8,579 nucleotides of DNA from an uncultured Clostridia bacterium (GTDB taxonomy: Bacteria; Bacillota; Clostridia; Christensenellales; UBA1242), in assembly GCA_944349915.1 (NCBI GenBank), contig CALVNU010000033.1, positions 1-8,579 on the forward strand, in the 5' to 3' direction. The notes below the pieces were generated by a model. That model was not told the DNA's origin. It ran no database searches and worked only from the letters and a program-made list of their open reading frames with translations. Within the stretch, counting starts at the first letter, position 1, and each line of letters starts with the position of its first letter. The position numbers and the translations under genes are program-made. Positions 6,235 to 8,579 of this stretch are shown here, piece by piece.

Positions 6235-8579
6235 ATGGAGTTTTATAAAAAGTCTGTCGCAGAAAGTTTAAAAGAAGTTTCTTCCACTTGCAATGGCTTG
6301 AGTGAAGAACAGGCAAAATCTCGTGAAAAAGACCTCTTTCATGAAGAGTTTTTCGATGAAAAGCATGGTATTGTAAGCAAGTTTATTGCACAGTTTTTTG
6401 ACCTTATGATTATTATCCTTCTTCTTGCTTCAATCATCTCAATCGTGATAGGCATTGTCCAAAAAACTAGCGAAGAAATCATTGATGGTGTGGCCATTCT
6501 TGCAATTGTAATCATGAACGCAGTTTTTGGTGTTATTCAAGAAAACAAGGCGGAAAAATCTTTAGATGCCTTAAAAAAGTTGACAGAACAAGAAGTTTAT
6601 GTTTATCGAGATGGTGCTTTAAAAAAAATATCTTCCAGCCAACTTGTTAAGGGCGATGTGATTTCGCTTGAAGCAGGAACTATTTTGCCAGCCGATTGCA
6701 GACTTATAGAAAGCGTGGAACTTAAAGTTGACGAGTCTTCTTTGACTGGAGAAAGCGTTGGGACGGTAAAAGACGCCTTTTTCATCTCACAAGAGACACT
6801 GCCTATTTCAGAACAAAAAAATATGGTTTTTAAAGGCACAAATGTAACATATGGCAGAGGGAAGGCGGTTGTTGTTGCTCTTGGTATCAACACAGAGTTT
6901 GGAAAAATTGCAAAAGAGATAAAAGACAATTCAAAAGAGGCAACACCGCTTCAAAAAAGCATAAAAGGTGTGGCAAAAGTTTTGACTTTTGTTGTTTTGT
7001 TTGTGGCATTTATCACATTTATAATTGAAATTTGCATTTCTCCCGCAAACATTATGGAAGCATTTTTAACGGCGGTTGCCATAGCCGTTGCTGCCATTCC
7101 AGAAAGTATGCCAGCAGTTATTACAATCATAATGAGCATGGGTATTGCGCGTCTTGCAAAACAAAGGGCGGTGGTAAAGCGCATGCACGCAGTTGAAACG
7201 CTTGGCTGTTGTGATGTTATTTGTTCAGACAAAACAGGCACGATAACGCAAAACAAGATGACTGTTATCTCCATTTATTTTGACGGAGAACTTAAAAAGG
7301 GTGGCTGGAAGAGAAACGCAAATTTTGACCAGTTTTGCAAATTTATGCTTCTATGCAACGACACTAGTTTTTCAAAAGGCGTTTATATGGGCGACCCAAC
7401 AGAAGTTGCCCTTTCAAATTTTTGTTTAAGTTTCGGGTACAATAAAACACAAATTGACAGGGTTTATCCTCGCAAAAAAGAAAAGCCTTTTGACAGCACC
7501 AGAAAATTGATGTCGGTTGTATATAAAGAAAATGAGCAAGAGATTATGGTTACAAAAGGGGCAGTTGATTTTTTGCTTGAACACTGTTCGGCGGTTTGGT
7601 TGCAGGGCAAGATTTATCAAATGACAGACAAACTTAAAAGCGAAATTTTAAAGGCAAACCTTGCCATGTCCAAAAAAGCATTAAGAGTGATAGGTTTTGC
7701 TTTTAAAATGGAAGAGGCGGATAAACTTAATGAAGACAACCTTATCTTTGCTGGACTTGTTGGTATGATTGACCCGCCAAGAAAAGAAATTTTTCATGCT
7801 GTAAAAAAATGCAAAAAGGCTGGCATGCGCGCTGTTATGATTACTGGTGACCACAAAGAAACGGCCTTTGCAATAGCAAAAGAAGTTGGAATTGCTCAAA
7901 GCGAAAGTGAAGTTTTATGCGGAACCGACCTTGACAAACTTTCAAATGAACAGTTAAACAAAATTATAAGCTCGATTTCTGTTTTTGCAAGGGTTAGTCC
8001 AGAGAATAAGGTGCGCATTGTAGAGGCGTTAAAAAAACAGGGGCATATTGTGGCAATGACAGGGGATGGTGTCAACGATGCACCTAGCCTAAAAAAAGCC
8101 AATATAGGCATAGGCATGGGAAAAAGTGGAACAGATGTTGCCAAAGAGGTGTCGGACATTATCATCACGGATGACAATTTTGCAACTATTGTTGTTGCTG
8201 TTGAAGAAGGCAGAAAAATTTATCAAAACATTCAAAAGACGGTAAAGTTTTTATTTTCCGCCAATATGGCAGAACTGCTTTCTCTTTTTGTGGTAACAAT
8301 TTTCTTTCCGCAATATGTATTTCTATTGCCAGTCCAAATTTTGTTTGTAAACTTGATAACAGACTCTTTGCCAGCGGTAGCACTTGGCGTTAAACTTGCA
8401 GAACAAGACCTTATGGCAGAACCTCCGCGAAATGCAAAAAAAGGACTGTTTTCTGGCGGAGTTGGAGTTTCTATAGTTGTTCTAGGCGCGGTGCAAACTT
8501 TGCTTGTTGTGTTGTCTTATATTATCGGTCTGTATGTTTTTGGTGATCATATCGCTATAACTATGGCTTTTTATACATT
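6235..8579 (+). CDS. SERCA-like P2A Ca2+-transporting P-type ATPase (3'-partial)
   Basis: The frame is open from ATG 6235 to the window end (781 full codons); about 80-120 residues with the last helices are missing. Domains in order: a cation-ATPase N-terminal region (1-50), M1-M2 (about 54-101), an actuator with TGES at 171-174, M3-M4 (about 245-302) with IPES including E290, then the phosphorylation motif DKTGT with phospho-acceptor D332. The nucleotide domain shows GDPTE (386-390) and KGA (K441). The P domain has DPPR (513-516), TGD (537-539) and TGDGVNDAP (609-617). M5 carries N677 and E680; M6 carries N706, T709 and D710 in NLITDSLPA. These match SERCA E309, N768, E771, N796, T799 and D800, so both Ca2+ sites could be formed, apart from the unseen M8 residue. 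It should export Ca2+ (possibly Mn2+) from the cytosol. It follows uppP by 10 nt. PES in place of the commoner PEG in M4 is a small oddity. The substrate is inferred from motifs. Confidence 0.95.
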   Translation, partial: MEFYKKSVAESLKEVSSTCNGLSEEQAKSREKDLFHEEFFDEKHGIVSKFIAQFFDLMIIILLLASIISIVIGIVQKTSEEIIDGVAILAIVIMNAVFGVIQENKAEKSLDALKKLTEQEVYVYRDGALKKISSSQLVKGDVISLEAGTILPADCRLIESVELKVDESSLTGESVGTVKDAFFISQETLPISEQKNMVFKGTNVTYGRGKAVVVALGINTEFGKIAKEIKDNSKEATPLQKSIKGVAKVLTFVVLFVAFITFIIEICISPANIMEAFLTAVAIAVAAIPESMPAVITIIMSMGIARLAKQRAVVKRMHAVETLGCCDVICSDKTGTITQNKMTVISIYFDGELKKGGWKRNANFDQFCKFMLLCNDTSFSKGVYMGDPTEVALSNFCLSFGYNKTQIDRVYPRKKEKPFDSTRKLMSVVYKENEQEIMVTKGAVDFLLEHCSAVWLQGKIYQMTDKLKSEILKANLAMSKKALRVIGFAFKMEEADKLNEDNLIFAGLVGMIDPPRKEIFHAVKKCKKAGMRAVMITGDHKETAFAIAKEVGIAQSESEVLCGTDLDKLSNEQLNKIISSISVFARVSPENKVRIVEALKKQGHIVAMTGDGVNDAPSLKKANIGIGMGKSGTDVAKEVSDIIITDDNFATIVVAVEEGRKIYQNIQKTVKFLFSANMAELLSLFVVTIFFPQYVFLLPVQILFVNLITDSLPAVALGVKLAEQDLMAEPPRNAKKGLFSGGVGVSIVVLGAVQTLLVVLSYIIGLYVFGDHIAITMAFYT

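Noticed and set aside
6044..6271. 75-codon + strand frame across the uppP/ATPase junction
   Set aside because: It overlaps the ends of two well-identified genes in another frame and yields a Cys-rich shadow translation.
6603..8383. Series of - strand open frames of 64-108 codons
   Set aside because: All lie antisense to the P-type ATPase, whose + strand frame carries every family motif without interruption through this region.

Overview
The window is AT-rich, bacterial and densely coding, with all genes on the + strand. In-frame TGA is absent, tryptophan is written TGG, and Shine-Dalgarno sites are of the AGGAGG type. Together with a gram-positive-style envelope gene set, this suggests a low-GC Bacillota/Clostridia-like organism, possibly an uncultured gut lineage. 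That placement is inference. There are no tRNA or rRNA genes, insertion sequences, CRISPR arrays or phage genes visible.

Left part (1-5307): the 3' end of a very large surface protein gene (at least 1,409 codons, start outside the window). Its product looks like a string of fibronectin-III/Ig-like beta-sandwich modules ending in a GLUG-type beta-helix domain. After a 107-nt gap comes a 302-residue protein with a signal peptide and a single C-terminal membrane anchor, of unrecognised family. A strong intrinsic terminator closes this block. The large protein has no sortase signal or C-terminal membrane helix, so the adjacent membrane-anchored protein is a candidate partner, although the sequence does not prove this.

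Right part (5308-8579): a second transcription unit. A candidate promoter with a 17-nt spacer, flanked by a repeated ATGCTAAAA element and an 8-bp palindrome, precedes uppP, which encodes undecaprenyl-diphosphatase and starts with GTG. Ten nucleotides after uppP, behind its own AAGGAG site, begins a SERCA-type (P2A) cation-transporting P-type ATPase. It is open to the right edge and so 3'-truncated (781 full codons visible). Its visible ion-binding and catalytic residues are those of a Ca2+ pump.

How they may work together: UppP recycles the undecaprenyl carrier lipid at the outer face of the membrane, and biochemical work on the family reports dependence on divalent cations such as Ca2+. A co-transcribed Ca2+ exporter could link cation homeostasis with wall-lipid recycling. 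The pairing is seen in the sequence; the functional link is a hypothesis.
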